64,000 bases of DNA from Pararhodobacter marinus (lineage in GTDB: Bacteria; Pseudomonadota; Alphaproteobacteria; Rhodobacterales; Rhodobacteraceae), in contig NZ_QEYD01000009.1 of the NCBI RefSeq assembly GCF_003122215.1, forward strand, positions 1 through 64,000, written 5' to 3'. Position numbers and translations under genes: made by a program. This document shows positions 52,233 to 60,647 of the stretch, in pieces (the first letter of the stretch is position 1; every line of letters starts with the position of its first letter). The notes beneath the pieces are model-generated. The model made no database searches, had not been told where the DNA came from, and worked only from the letters and a program-made list of their open reading frames with translations.

Positions 52233-54043
52233 TTCGCCTTGCCGCTCGGTTTCGCGTCCTTGTTCGCCGCCTTTTTGCGTTTGAACGAGGATCGGATGTT
52301 GCCGAACAGGTCGGGCCGCGACCCATGCGCCGTCATGATCGAATATTGCTGGATGAAGGTGATGATGTTGTTCCCGATCCAGTAGATCAGCAGCCCCGAG
52401 GCGAAGCCGCCCATCACGAACATGAAGATCCACGGCATCCAGTTGAAGATCGTTGCCTGCATCGGATCCGCGGGCGCCGGGTTCAGGCGCATCTGGAACC
52501 ACATCGAGATGCCGAACAGGAGCGGCAGCACGCCCAGGAAGATCGTCGCCATCAGCGACCCCGGATCGGGTGCCGCCCAGGGCAGCAGGCCGAAGAAGTT
52601 GTAGATCGAGGTCGGATCGGGCGCGGACAGGTCATTGAACACGCCGACGAAGGGGGCATGCCGCAATTCGATGGTGACGAAGATCACCTTGTAGAGCGAG
52701 AAGAAGATCGGGATCTGCAACAGCAGCGGCAGACAGCCGGCGGCCGGGTTCACCTTGCGGTCGCGATAAAGCGACATCATCTCCTGTTGCAGCTTCTGGC
52801 GGTCGTCGCCGGCGCGCTCCTTGATCTTCTGCATCTCGGGCTGAAGCTCTTTCATCCGCGCCATCGAGACGTAGGATTTCCACGCCAGCGGCAGCAGGAT
52901 GGCCTTCAGCGTCAGCGTCAGCGCCAGGATCGCCCAGCCCATGTTGCCGATCGTCTGGTAGTAGAAGTTGAGCACGCGGAAGATCGGGCGGGTCAGGAAG
53001 AAGAACCAGCCCCAGTCGATGGCGTCGGTGAAACGCTCGACCTGAAGGTCGTTCTCGTAGGCGTTCAGGACGTTGAATTCCTTGGCCCCGGTGAACAGCA
53101 TCGAGCTGGACGACGCGGTTTCGCCCGGCTGCACGGTGATCGCGGGCTGGCGCAGGCTGGCCTGGTAGATATTCGCGCCCGGCACGTATTGCGCGACCGC
53201 GGTCATGCCCTGACCGGGCATCCCGACCAGCGTGGCCATGAAGTATTTCGACGTGAAACCGATCCAGGCGTTGTTCGCGGCGGTGGTCGACAGCGTCGGG
53301 ATCCGCTCGCGGTCGCTGACCTGGTAATCCTCCATGTCGCCGTAATCCGCCTCGAGCAGCGCGCCGTCGGTCATCTGCACGAGCCCCTCATGCGAGATGA
53401 AGAACCGTTCCAGATCCTCGGGGATGCCGTGCTGGGCCAGGATCGAATAGGGATCGAGCGAGACGGCGGTGCCGGTGGTGTTCTCGACCGCCTGATCCAC
53501 GGTGAACATGTACTGCTCGTCGACGCTGATGACGCGGGTGAAGATCAGCCCTTCGCCATTGTCCCATTCCAGCGTCACCGGGTTGCCGACGCTCAGCGCG
53601 TTGTCGCCGACCTGGCGCCACTGGGTCGACGGGCCGGGCACCTGTTCATAGGTCAGTCCGCCGCGCGGGGTCCAGCCGTAGAGCGCATAGAACGGGTGCC
53701 GGCTGCCGCCATTGGGGTTGAGCAGGTGCACCGCGTCGCTGTCGGGGTCCAGCGTTTCGGTATAGTCGCGCAGCTGCATGTCGTCGAACCGGCCGCCGAT
53801 CAGCGCGATCGAGCCGGTCAGGTGCGGCGTGTCGATGGCGATGCGCGGCGTCTGTTCCAGCGGTTCGGCCAGCGTCGCGTCGCCGTCCGCGGGCGCGTCC
53901 TGCGCCGGAGGCGGGACCAGTTCGCTTTGCGAGACCGTTTCACCGGGTTGAGGCTCGGGCGGCGGGAACAGGGCGAACCATCCCATGATGACCGCGAGGC
54001 TCAGGGCGAAGGCGAGGATCAGGTTCTTGGTTTGATCTTCCAT
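52229..54043 (-). CDS. yidC: Membrane protein insertase YidC
   Basis: A 604-residue Gram-negative-type YidC, which inserts and folds inner-membrane proteins with or without SecYEG. The first helix is at residues 6-24 (KNLILAFALSLAVIMGWFAL). The large periplasmic P1 domain covers about 60-340, and the five C-terminal helices with the positively charged cavity follow. The C-terminal tail is lysine-rich. The start MEDQTKN at 54043 is family-like. A 20-bp inverted repeat lies directly upstream. yidC heads yidC-MOSC-engB-argB-FeS-sixA. Confidence 0.97.
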   Translation of the reverse strand: MEDQTKNLILAFALSLAVIMGWFALFPPPEPQPGETVSQSELVPPPAQDAPADGDATLAEPLEQTPRIAIDTPHLTGSIALIGGRFDDMQLRDYTETLDPDSDAVHLLNPNGGSRHPFYALYGWTPRGGLTYEQVPGPSTQWRQVGDNALSVGNPVTLEWDNGEGLIFTRVISVDEQYMFTVDQAVENTTGTAVSLDPYSILAQHGIPEDLERFFISHEGLVQMTDGALLEADYGDMEDYQVSDRERIPTLSTTAANNAWIGFTSKYFMATLVGMPGQGMTAVAQYVPGANIYQASLRQPAITVQPGETASSSSMLFTGAKEFNVLNAYENDLQVERFTDAIDWGWFFFLTRPIFRVLNFYYQTIGNMGWAILALTLTLKAILLPLAWKSYVSMARMKELQPEMQKIKERAGDDRQKLQQEMMSLYRDRKVNPAAGCLPLLLQIPIFFSLYKVIFVTIELRHAPFVGVFNDLSAPDPTSIYNFFGLLPWAAPDPGSLMATIFLGVLPLLFGISMWFQMRLNPAPADPMQATIFNWMPWIFMFVMGGFASGLLIYWIGNNIITFIQQYSIMTAHGSRPDLFGNIRSSFKRKKAANKDAKPSGKAK

Positions 54044-54045
54044 CA

Positions 54046-54130
54046 GGGGATTCCGCTTGACCTTTCGGGACGCGTATTGGTGCAGCGCCGGTTCAACAGA
54101 CCTTGCTCCCAAAGGTCAAGCGGATTCCCC
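54046..54130 (-). promoter_or_regulatory. RBS-spanning inverted repeat upstream of yidC
   Basis: The arms 54046-54065 and 54111-54130 are inverted copies with 19 of 20 positions paired, separated by 45 bases. In yidC mRNA the 3' arm ends two bases before the start codon and covers the whole ribosome-binding region (AAAGG and GGAAT stretches). Such a stem would hide the start site unless opened. There is no T-run, so a terminator role is unlikely. In Bacillus the yidC2 gene is controlled by an RBS-masking stem opened by ribosome stalling on MifM. Any similarity in mechanism here is inference. Confidence 0.55.
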
Positions 54131-55444
54131 GGATAACCGGCCGCGCGGGCGGTTGGACGCGGGGCCGGAAGCGGGGTCCGGCCGGGCCGGACCCGGGGGC
54201 GCCGGTCCGGAGCCGAGGGCCGTCGAGGCGGACCGGGAATGCAGGCGGACCTCCCTGTGGCGCGGGTGGCGCGGCGCAGGGAGGTCCGCCGGGGCAAGGG
54301 GCTGCGGTGCCGGGCGCTGCCTGTGCGGCGATGCGCCGCGCCCGGCGGAACGGGGGGGCGATCTGTCAGAACCATGCCCGGCGAGAGCGCAAGGCAGTCC
54401 CGCAAAGGCAGGGGACCGCGTCGGGGCGGGGCCGTGCGGTCAAGTCGCACAGGCGCCGGAAGTCCGCTGCAGGTTCCGATTGGTTACAGGCAAGACCTGG
54501 GCCGGGAGCGCATCTTTCGACCGACGGCAACCCATGGAGTCTTGACGATCGTCGGACGGCTCGGGACGCGATGTTCCCGAACCGGCGGGCTCTGAACCCT
54601 GCGGGGGGCATTGTGGCCGTGCCCCCGCGAAGCGACGAATGCTTGGCCGCCATATCCGGCGGTCTGCCGGGGGCGCGACGTGCACGGAAGGGGGACGCGC
54701 GGGCACCGAACACGGCAACGGCGCGCGCCCCGCCTGTTTTGCGGGCAGCCGGAAGCGGGATGCGTGAACCATCCGAGTGGTCGCGGCACTCCTGAAGGGC
54801 GGCGGGTATCGAGATACCATATCTGCCAAGCCGCGTTTGAACGCCCCTCGGTATGGTCGGCAGTCGGGACAATATGCATTCGGCGTCTGGCGCTGCGAAG
54901 GCGCCGTGGGGCTGTTCAACACGGTCCATAGACAGCGATAGGTCACGCCCGTTGGCTCGAAGCGGGATCGCATGGCGCATTCCCGACCTCGGCTAAGACG
55001 ACAAAGGAGGAATGGCGATACCGGACACAGGCCGGACCGGCTGTCGCAGCGCGAGAGCCGTCGCCCCGTCGGCAAGGCGAGAGGATGGTGCGGATGCGCT
55101 TTGCGAGAGCCGCGGCCGGGTCTTCCCGCCGGGCGCTGGTTTCGCCAATCGGCAGCGGGCCGATACCGTTCGGGGCGGGGTGGTTCTTGCCGGGCCCGCC
55201 GCGTTTCTTTCGCTCGCGCCCTTTTTTCAGGACACTGCTTTGGATGCCCCGGATTTGCCTCCGAGGCTTGAACGGTGTCGTGAAGGGTAGTTGGACCGGG
55301 TCTTGGACCATGGGCCCGGTGAGGGAGCCCTTTGCGCGCGGTCTGGCCGTTCCGACCATGCCTCGGCCCCGCAGCCGCCGACCCCCATGTAGGCCGCGAT
55401 CACGCCGCAGGCCCGACCGCCCGAAGACCCGCGCGGCGCGGGCC
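54131..55444. other. Palindrome-rich stretch without a convincing gene
   Basis: With the yidC leader this makes 1.4 kb without a supported gene. Open frames exist on both strands but are Arg/Pro/Ala-rich, lack family features and use codons rare elsewhere in the window. Strong inverted repeats are dense: a 21-bp palindrome at 54174-54194, a 14-bp stem at 54244-54290, nested stems at 54309-54346 and a 9-bp stem at 54601-54628. No tmRNA, RNase P RNA or SRP RNA signature was recognised. It could be a long structured leader, a degraded gene or a small RNA locus. Confidence 0.5.
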
Positions 55445-57028
55445 TTACTGGGCCGCGTGACCCGGAGGCGCGCGGGTTTGCGCGACGTCGTCGAGCCAGG
55501 GCTCGCCCCGTTCCAGCGCCTGACGGTGAGCGTTCAGCCAGGTCGGAAGGTCAGAGGCCGGCATCGGCCGGGCGATGGCGAATCCCTGCAGATGGTCGCA
55601 GCCCATCTGCGCCAGCTTCACTTGCTCGGCCGGATGCTCCACCCCTTCGGCCAGGGTCTCGACACCCAGCTGTCGGGCCATCGACAGGATCGCGGCCACC
55701 ATGCGGCATTGGTCTTCGTCGGCATGCAGGTTGGTGACGAAACTGCGGTCGATCTTTATCCGGCTGATGGCGAAGCGGCGGATCGTCGCGATCGAGGCGT
55801 GGCCGGTGCCGAAATCGTCCAGGTCGATGCCGCAGCCCATGGTGGCGAGGCGGGCAATGGTGCGGACCGCGGTATCGTCTTCGTCATTGGCCACGACGGT
55901 TTCGAGGATCTCGATGCTCAGCCGGTCGGGTGTCAGGTCGAAGCGGTCGAGCTCCCACGCGATCTCGTCGGCCAGCCGCGCGTTGCGCAGGTCCTCGGCC
56001 GAACAATTGATCGACACTTTGGGGGCCGCCAGTCCTGCCGCGTCGAGGCCGCTCAGCATCGTCAGGGCATCGGTCAGCATTCGCGCGGCCAGTTTTCCCG
56101 ACAATCCCGCCGCTTCGATCTGCGGCAGAAATTCGCCGGGTGGCAGCAGGCCGGATTTCGGATGATGCCAGCGCGCCAGCGCTTCGAAGCCGCTGACGGC
56201 ACCGGTATCGGTCTTTATCTGCGGCTGAAAATGCGCGCGGATTTCGCCCGTCTCGAGTGCGCGGCGCAGGTCTGCGACGCGGTTGCCGCTGAGCGCGGCG
56301 GGAAAATCCACGACCGAATAGCTGACCACCGCACCCGGCCCGGCAACGAGCGCCTTGCGCGCCGCCCTTTCCGCAGCCTGCAGCATGTCAAGTCCGTTCA
56401 GCATGGCCGCGCGGGGCGACAGGCAATAGCCGATCGACACGCTGGGCCAGAGCGCGGCGCCGTCGATCGTGAGCGGTTCGCTCAGCCGGGAGACGATGCG
56501 CTGGCAGATCCGGAAAACGGTCCCCGTATCGCCCCCCGCATCGCCTCCTGGCTCGCCCGCCCGCGCGACATTGCCCAGGGCGACGCCGAATCCATCGTCG
56601 TCCAGCGGACAGAACAGGTCCTGCGCGCGCAGGACCGTGCCAAGGTTCAGCGTGAGCGCGTCCAGAAGCGCGGCATAGCGGGCGGGGCCCAGCTGCCGGC
56701 GCAGCCTCGGGGCTTCGTCGAGGCGGATCGCCAGCGCCGCCGCGCCGGTGGTGCCTGTCCGCCCGGCGCGCAGCAGGGCGAGGATATCGTCCCGCTGGCG
56801 CAGGCTGGTGTCGCTATCCGGGGCGATGCCCGCCCGCGGACCGGTCCGTTGCAGGATGCGGAACGCGGCCCGCAGCAGCAGCGCCTGGGGGATGAGCACG
56901 GCCAGTCGCACCCCCTCCGGCAGGTCCGCCAGGATGGTCACCAGCGTCAGCACCGGGACCGGCACCAGTAGCCAGAGCCCCGGCCGCGCCGCCTGTCGAA
57001 TGAGCCAATGATATGCGGTCGTCTTCAT
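55445..57028 (-). CDS. EAL-domain c-di-GMP phosphodiesterase with degenerate GGDEF
   Basis: A 527-residue protein. Two membrane segments lie near residues 17-34 and 40-58. A GGDEF-like domain (about 85-240) has DDDGF at 143-147 in place of GGDEF, so it should not make c-di-GMP. The EAL domain has EAL at 282-284, Asn341, Glu373/376, DDFGTG at 404-409, Lys425, Glu461 and QG at 481-482. These include the usual metal and catalytic residues, so hydrolysis of c-di-GMP is expected. It is co-directional with ttcA, 74 bp away. Confidence 0.9.
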   Translation of the reverse strand: MKTTAYHWLIRQAARPGLWLLVPVPVLTLVTILADLPEGVRLAVLIPQALLLRAAFRILQRTGPRAGIAPDSDTSLRQRDDILALLRAGRTGTTGAAALAIRLDEAPRLRRQLGPARYAALLDALTLNLGTVLRAQDLFCPLDDDGFGVALGNVARAGEPGGDAGGDTGTVFRICQRIVSRLSEPLTIDGAALWPSVSIGYCLSPRAAMLNGLDMLQAAERAARKALVAGPGAVVSYSVVDFPAALSGNRVADLRRALETGEIRAHFQPQIKTDTGAVSGFEALARWHHPKSGLLPPGEFLPQIEAAGLSGKLAARMLTDALTMLSGLDAAGLAAPKVSINCSAEDLRNARLADEIAWELDRFDLTPDRLSIEILETVVANDEDDTAVRTIARLATMGCGIDLDDFGTGHASIATIRRFAISRIKIDRSFVTNLHADEDQCRMVAAILSMARQLGVETLAEGVEHPAEQVKLAQMGCDHLQGFAIARPMPASDLPTWLNAHRQALERGEPWLDDVAQTRAPPGHAAQ

Positions 57029-57102
57029 CCGCGCGCCGTTCCGGTTTCCGCGCCGTCATGCGGGCTGCGGTCACAGGCTGGTCGCGGGTCATGACGGAAA
57101 GT

Positions 57103-58053
57103 TTAACGCAAACGGGGAATTTCGCTCGAATTCGAGTCAATTGAACCGGCATCCGGCTGAGCCTGCGCGGCTTCTCCCTCGCTGGGGGCCGAGGGCCAGA
57201 GCCCCGCGAAATCGAACAGCTTTGGGTCCACCAGATGCGAGGGGCGTGCGTTCATCAGCGCCTTGAACATCACGTTGCGCCGACCCGGCGTCCGGCGCTC
57301 CCATTCATCGAGGATACCCTTGACCTGCTGGCGCTGCAGCCCGTCCTGCGAGCCGCACAGGTCGCAGGGAATGACCGGGTAATTCATCGCGCGGGCGAAT
57401 TTCTCGCAATCGGCCTCGGCCACGAAGGCGAGCGGGCGCAGGACGGTCAGGTCGCCTTCCTCGTTCAACAGCTTGGGCGGCATGGTTGCCAGCCGCCCGC
57501 CATGGAACAGGTTCATGAAAAAGGTTTCCAGCATGTCGTCGCGGTGATGGCCCAGGACGACCGAGGTGCAGCCCTCTTCGCGCGCGATCCGGTACAAGTT
57601 GCCCCGGCGCAAGCGCGAGCAGAGCGCGCAATAGGTCCGGCCCTGCGGGACCTTGTCGACGACGATGGAATAGGTGTCCTGATACTCGATCCGGTGGGGC
57701 ACGCCCATCTTCGTCAGGAACTCGGGCAGGACCGTCGCGGGAAAGCCGGGCTGACCCTGATCGAGGTTGCAGGCCAGAAGCTCGACGGGCAGCAGGCCGC
57801 GCCATTGCAATTCGTGCAGGACGGCGAGCAGCGTGTAGCTGTCCTTGCCCCCCGACAGGCAGACGAGCCACTTGTCGCCGGGGCGGATCATGCCGAAGGT
57901 CTCGGTCGCCTCGCGCACCTGCTGGACCAGCCGCTTGCGCAGCTTGCGGAACTCGGTCGATTTCGGCGCGCCGTGGAACAGCGCGTGGATATCGTCGCCG
58001 GCTTCCGGGCGGTCTGTGTCGAGCATCGGGTCGAGCTTGGGATCGTCGCGCAT
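57103..58053 (-). CDS. ttcA: tRNA 2-thiocytidine(32) synthetase TtcA
   Basis: A 316-residue PP-loop ATPase that thiolates cytidine 32 of some tRNAs. The PP-loop SGGKDS is at 67-72, and two CxxC pairs (Cys142/145 and Cys230/233) bind the Fe-S cluster. The C-terminal tail after about residue 285 is Ser/Pro/Glu-rich and probably disordered. The start at 58053 was chosen for the AGGAGGG eight bases upstream. Other in-frame starts lack a ribosome site. Confidence 0.93.
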   Translation of the reverse strand: MRDDPKLDPMLDTDRPEAGDDIHALFHGAPKSTEFRKLRKRLVQQVREATETFGMIRPGDKWLVCLSGGKDSYTLLAVLHELQWRGLLPVELLACNLDQGQPGFPATVLPEFLTKMGVPHRIEYQDTYSIVVDKVPQGRTYCALCSRLRRGNLYRIAREEGCTSVVLGHHRDDMLETFFMNLFHGGRLATMPPKLLNEEGDLTVLRPLAFVAEADCEKFARAMNYPVIPCDLCGSQDGLQRQQVKGILDEWERRTPGRRNVMFKALMNARPSHLVDPKLFDFAGLWPSAPSEGEAAQAQPDAGSIDSNSSEIPRLR

Positions 58054-58117
58054 GGGCTGGGCCCTCCTGACCGCGTGCCATAGTGGCATTGGCCCTGGCA
58101 GGTCAAGCAGCGCGGGC

Positions 58118-58426
58118 TCAGTGGTGATCGTGGCCGCATCCGCGCCGCGCGTCCCATTCCGGGTCCGCGCCGGGCACCGGGTCATAGCCGGACCGGCCCC
58201 AGGGGTGGCAGGCGGCAAGGCGTCTCAGCGTCAGCCAGCCGCCCTTGAGCGCACCATGCCGGCTCAGCGCTTCCATCGAATAGGCCGAGCAGGTGGGCTG
58301 GAAACGGCAGCCATGGCCCACCCACGGGCTGAGCAGCAGCCGGTAGGCGCGGACGGGCAGCGCAACCAGCCATGCCGCCGGGTCGCGGCGCAGGTCGGGG
58401 CGGGGGGGCTGGTTGGACGGTGACAC
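58118..58426 (-). CDS. yidD: Membrane protein insertion efficiency factor YidD
   Basis: A 102-residue YidD, a small membrane-associated protein linked to YidC function. The diagnostic core is [20 protein letters not shown] followed by [23 protein letters not shown] at 58426 with GAAAGG upstream is the probable start. The C-terminal HDHH tail is histidine-rich. In many bacteria it lies in rpmH-rnpA-yidD-yidC. Here rnpA and rpmH are absent and yidC is about 4 kb downstream. Confidence 0.9.
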   Translation of the reverse strand: MSPSNQPPRPDLRRDPAAWLVALPVRAYRLLLSPWVGHGCRFQPTCSAYSMEALSRHGALKGGWLTLRRLAACHPWGRSGYDPVPGADPEWDARRGCGHDHH

Positions 58427-58485
58427 GGCTTGGCCTTTCGGGATGCGGCACAGATGGGCGCGGTGGCCGGGCGGGGCAAGGGGCG

Positions 58486-58968
58486 TCAGGCCAGCAGGCT
58501 GGCCAGGGCGGCGATGTCGCGCGGGCTGAAGACGCGGATGCCGTGCCGTTCCAGCAATTCGCTGACCACGCCGCGCCCCGCAAGCCGGGTGCCGTCGTGA
58601 TGGCCCGAATAAACCCAGCGGCTGCCGCAGGAGGGGCTGGCATCGGTGAGAAGCGCCACGCGGCAATCGCGCGCGCGGGCGGTATCGAGCGCGATCTGTG
58701 CGCCATCCGTGAAGAAGGCGGTGACATCCTCGCCGGTATCGGTCAGCACGCGGGCCTTGCCGTCGAGAACCTCGGCAGCGGTGGCGCCGGGTTCGATCTC
58801 GGCGGGGCGGCGGGGGGTGGCAAGGCCTGCCGAAACCTCGGGGCAGAGCGGGACGAGGCGCCCCTCGGCCCGCCAGGTATCGAGGAGCGTTCCGCTCAGG
58901 GTCTTGGCGCGTCCGTCATAGCGGACCGGGGCGCCCAGCAGGCAGGCGCTGACAAGGATGCGTGACAT
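58486..58968 (-). CDS. DUF523 family protein
   Basis: A 160-residue DUF523 (YbbK-like) protein. The N-terminal SACLLGAPVRYDG, the central CPEVSAGLATPRRPAEI and LLTDASPSCGSRWVYSG carry the conserved cysteines. The function of this domain is not established. The start MSRILVSACLLG at 58968 is preferred to an in-frame GTG three codons earlier. It lies 59 bp before yidD on the same strand. Confidence 0.88.
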   Translation of the reverse strand: MSRILVSACLLGAPVRYDGRAKTLSGTLLDTWRAEGRLVPLCPEVSAGLATPRRPAEIEPGATAAEVLDGKARVLTDTGEDVTAFFTDGAQIALDTARARDCRVALLTDASPSCGSRWVYSGHHDGTRLAGRGVVSELLERHGIRVFSPRDIAALASLLA

Positions 58969-59055
58969 GCGCTGCACGGTAAGGCCGGGCCGGCGCTTGG
59001 TAAAGATGGACCCTGCACCGGCGCGCCGCTAGCCTTTGCAAAAAGGGGGGGCGGG

Positions 59056-59799
59056 ATGCGCAAGCGGATGCTGATCACCGGGGGGACGCGCGGGATCGGG
59101 CGGGCGACGGCGCGGATGGCCGCCGCGCGCGGCTGGGATCTGGCGCTGGGCTATCGCGGGGACGACGCGGCGGCGCAGGCGCTGGTGGCCGATCTCGAGG
59201 CGACGGGCGCCCGCGCGGTGGCAAAGCCGGGCGAGGTCAGCGATCCCGACGCGGTGGCGGCCCTGTTCGATGTCGCCGAAAGCGCGTTGGGCGGGCTGGA
59301 CGCGGTCGTGGTCAATGCGGGGATCGTGGCGCCCTCGTCGTCCCTGGCCGGGACCGGGACCGACCGGCTGCGCCGCGTGGTCGAGGTGAACCTTCTGGGC
59401 GCGCTTTTCACGGCGCGCGAGGCGGCGCGGCGGCTCGGCAACGGCAAGGGTAAGGGCGGCGCGATCGTGCTGGTGTCGTCCGTCGCGGCCCGGCTGGGGG
59501 CCGCCGGGGAATACGTGGATTACGCCGCCGCCAAGGCCGGTGTCGAAACGCTGGCGCTGGGGCTCTCCCGGGAGTTGGCGGCGCAGGGGGTGCGGGTGAA
59601 CGCGGTGCGCCCGGGGCTGATCGATACCGGCATCCATGCCAGTGGCGGGCGGCCGGGTCGCGCGCAGGACCTGGCACATCTGGCCGCGCTGGGACGTCCC
59701 GGACGCCCCGAGGAAGTGGCCGAGATGATCCTGTGGCTGTGCAGCCCGGCCGCGTCCTATGTCACGGGCGCCGTGATGGAAGTGGGCGGCGGGCGCTGA
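59056..59799 (+). CDS. SDR-family oxidoreductase
   Basis: A 247-residue classical short-chain dehydrogenase/reductase. The cofactor motif TGGTRGIG is at residues 8-15. VVNAG follows at 85-89. The catalytic serine is at 141-142, and Tyr156 and Lys160 form YxxxK. The C terminus ASYVTGAVMEVGGGR resembles FabG-like and glucose-dehydrogenase-like enzymes. The Gly-rich site with Arg after the first glycines suggests NADP(H). The substrate is unknown. It abuts the convergent nicotinamidase gene with no spacer. Confidence 0.9.
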   Translation: MRKRMLITGGTRGIGRATARMAAARGWDLALGYRGDDAAAQALVADLEATGARAVAKPGEVSDPDAVAALFDVAESALGGLDAVVVNAGIVAPSSSLAGTGTDRLRRVVEVNLLGALFTAREAARRLGNGKGKGGAIVLVSSVAARLGAAGEYVDYAAAKAGVETLALGLSRELAAQGVRVNAVRPGLIDTGIHASGGRPGRAQDLAHLAALGRPGRPEEVAEMILWLCSPAASYVTGAVMEVGGGR

Positions 59800-60408
59800 T
59801 CAGCCGATCAGCCTCACCCCCGCCGCGCGCATCTGCTCAAGCGCCGAGGCGAGCGAGCCGTCGAGGTCGATGGCCCGGCAGGCATCGAGCCTCACGCTGA
59901 CGTCAAAGCCCAGCTTGGCCGCATCAAGCGCCGAGAAGGCCACGCAGTAATCGGTGGCAAGGCCCGCGAGCGTGACCGCCGTGACGCCCCGTGCACGCAG
60001 ATAGCCGTCCAGCCCGGTGGGCGTGGTCTTGTCGTTCTCGAAAAAGGCCGAATAGCTGTCGATGGCCGGGCGAAAGCCCTTGCGGATGATCAGATCGGCG
60101 GGATCGGTGCGCAAGCCCTCGTGAAATGCCGCGCCCCGGCTGCCCTGCACGCAATGGGTGGGCCACAGCACCTGCGGACCATAGGGCATCTCGGTCAGCG
60201 AGAAGGGCTCGGCCCCCGGATGATTGGCGGCAAAGGACGTGTGGTCGGCGGGGTGCCAGTCCTGCGTCAGGACGGTGACGGCGAAATCCTCCATCATCGC
60301 GTTGATCGGCGCGATCACGGCATCGCCGTCGCTGACCGCCAGCGCGCCGCCGGGGCAGAAATCGTTCTGGACGTCGATGACGAGAAGGGCGTGGGTGTCG
60401 GGCTGCAT
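59800..60408 (-). CDS. pncA: Nicotinamidase/pyrazinamidase
   Basis: A 202-residue isochorismatase-fold hydrolase converting nicotinamide to nicotinate for NAD salvage. The catalytic triad candidates are Asp12 (VIDVQNDF), Lys110 (RKGF) and Cys155 (ATDYCVAFSA). The metal site is in QDWHPADHTSF (Asp50, His52, His56). The cis-peptide and GLATDYC motifs are standard for PncA. Convergent with the SDR gene. Confidence 0.93.
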   Translation of the reverse strand: MQPDTHALLVIDVQNDFCPGGALAVSDGDAVIAPINAMMEDFAVTVLTQDWHPADHTSFAANHPGAEPFSLTEMPYGPQVLWPTHCVQGSRGAAFHEGLRTDPADLIIRKGFRPAIDSYSAFFENDKTTPTGLDGYLRARGVTAVTLAGLATDYCVAFSALDAAKLGFDVSVRLDACRAIDLDGSLASALEQMRAAGVRLIG

Positions 60409-60647
60409 GGGGCCTCCGTCGGTTCTTGCCGGGCGGTTCGTGCCCGTGGCATCGTGCCGGGCAGTTTCACGGCGATAAGAGGCGCTCTGCGGCGCGGCGT
60501 CAAGCCGGCGGCGTCAAGGCGGTGGCGCGGGGCCGGGCGTCGCCACAGGGTCGCCACGGGGGCGGTAAATCCGGTTGCACCGGCCGCCCTGCGCCCCCAA
60601 GATGCCCGCGACATCGCAAAGGCCCGACGTCGCAAGAGAATGACCCG

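Noticed and set aside
54046-54130. Reading the yidC inverted repeat as a MITE or insertion-sequence end
   Set aside because: No target-site duplication flanks the 85-bp unit, no second copy is in the window and no transposase is nearby. Its exact position at the start codon favours regulation.
55012-55290. 92-codon frame with AAAGGAGG directly before its ATG in the palindrome-rich gap
   Set aside because: The Shine-Dalgarno is only one or two bases from the ATG, too close to work well. The peptide has no recognisable features and unusual codon use.
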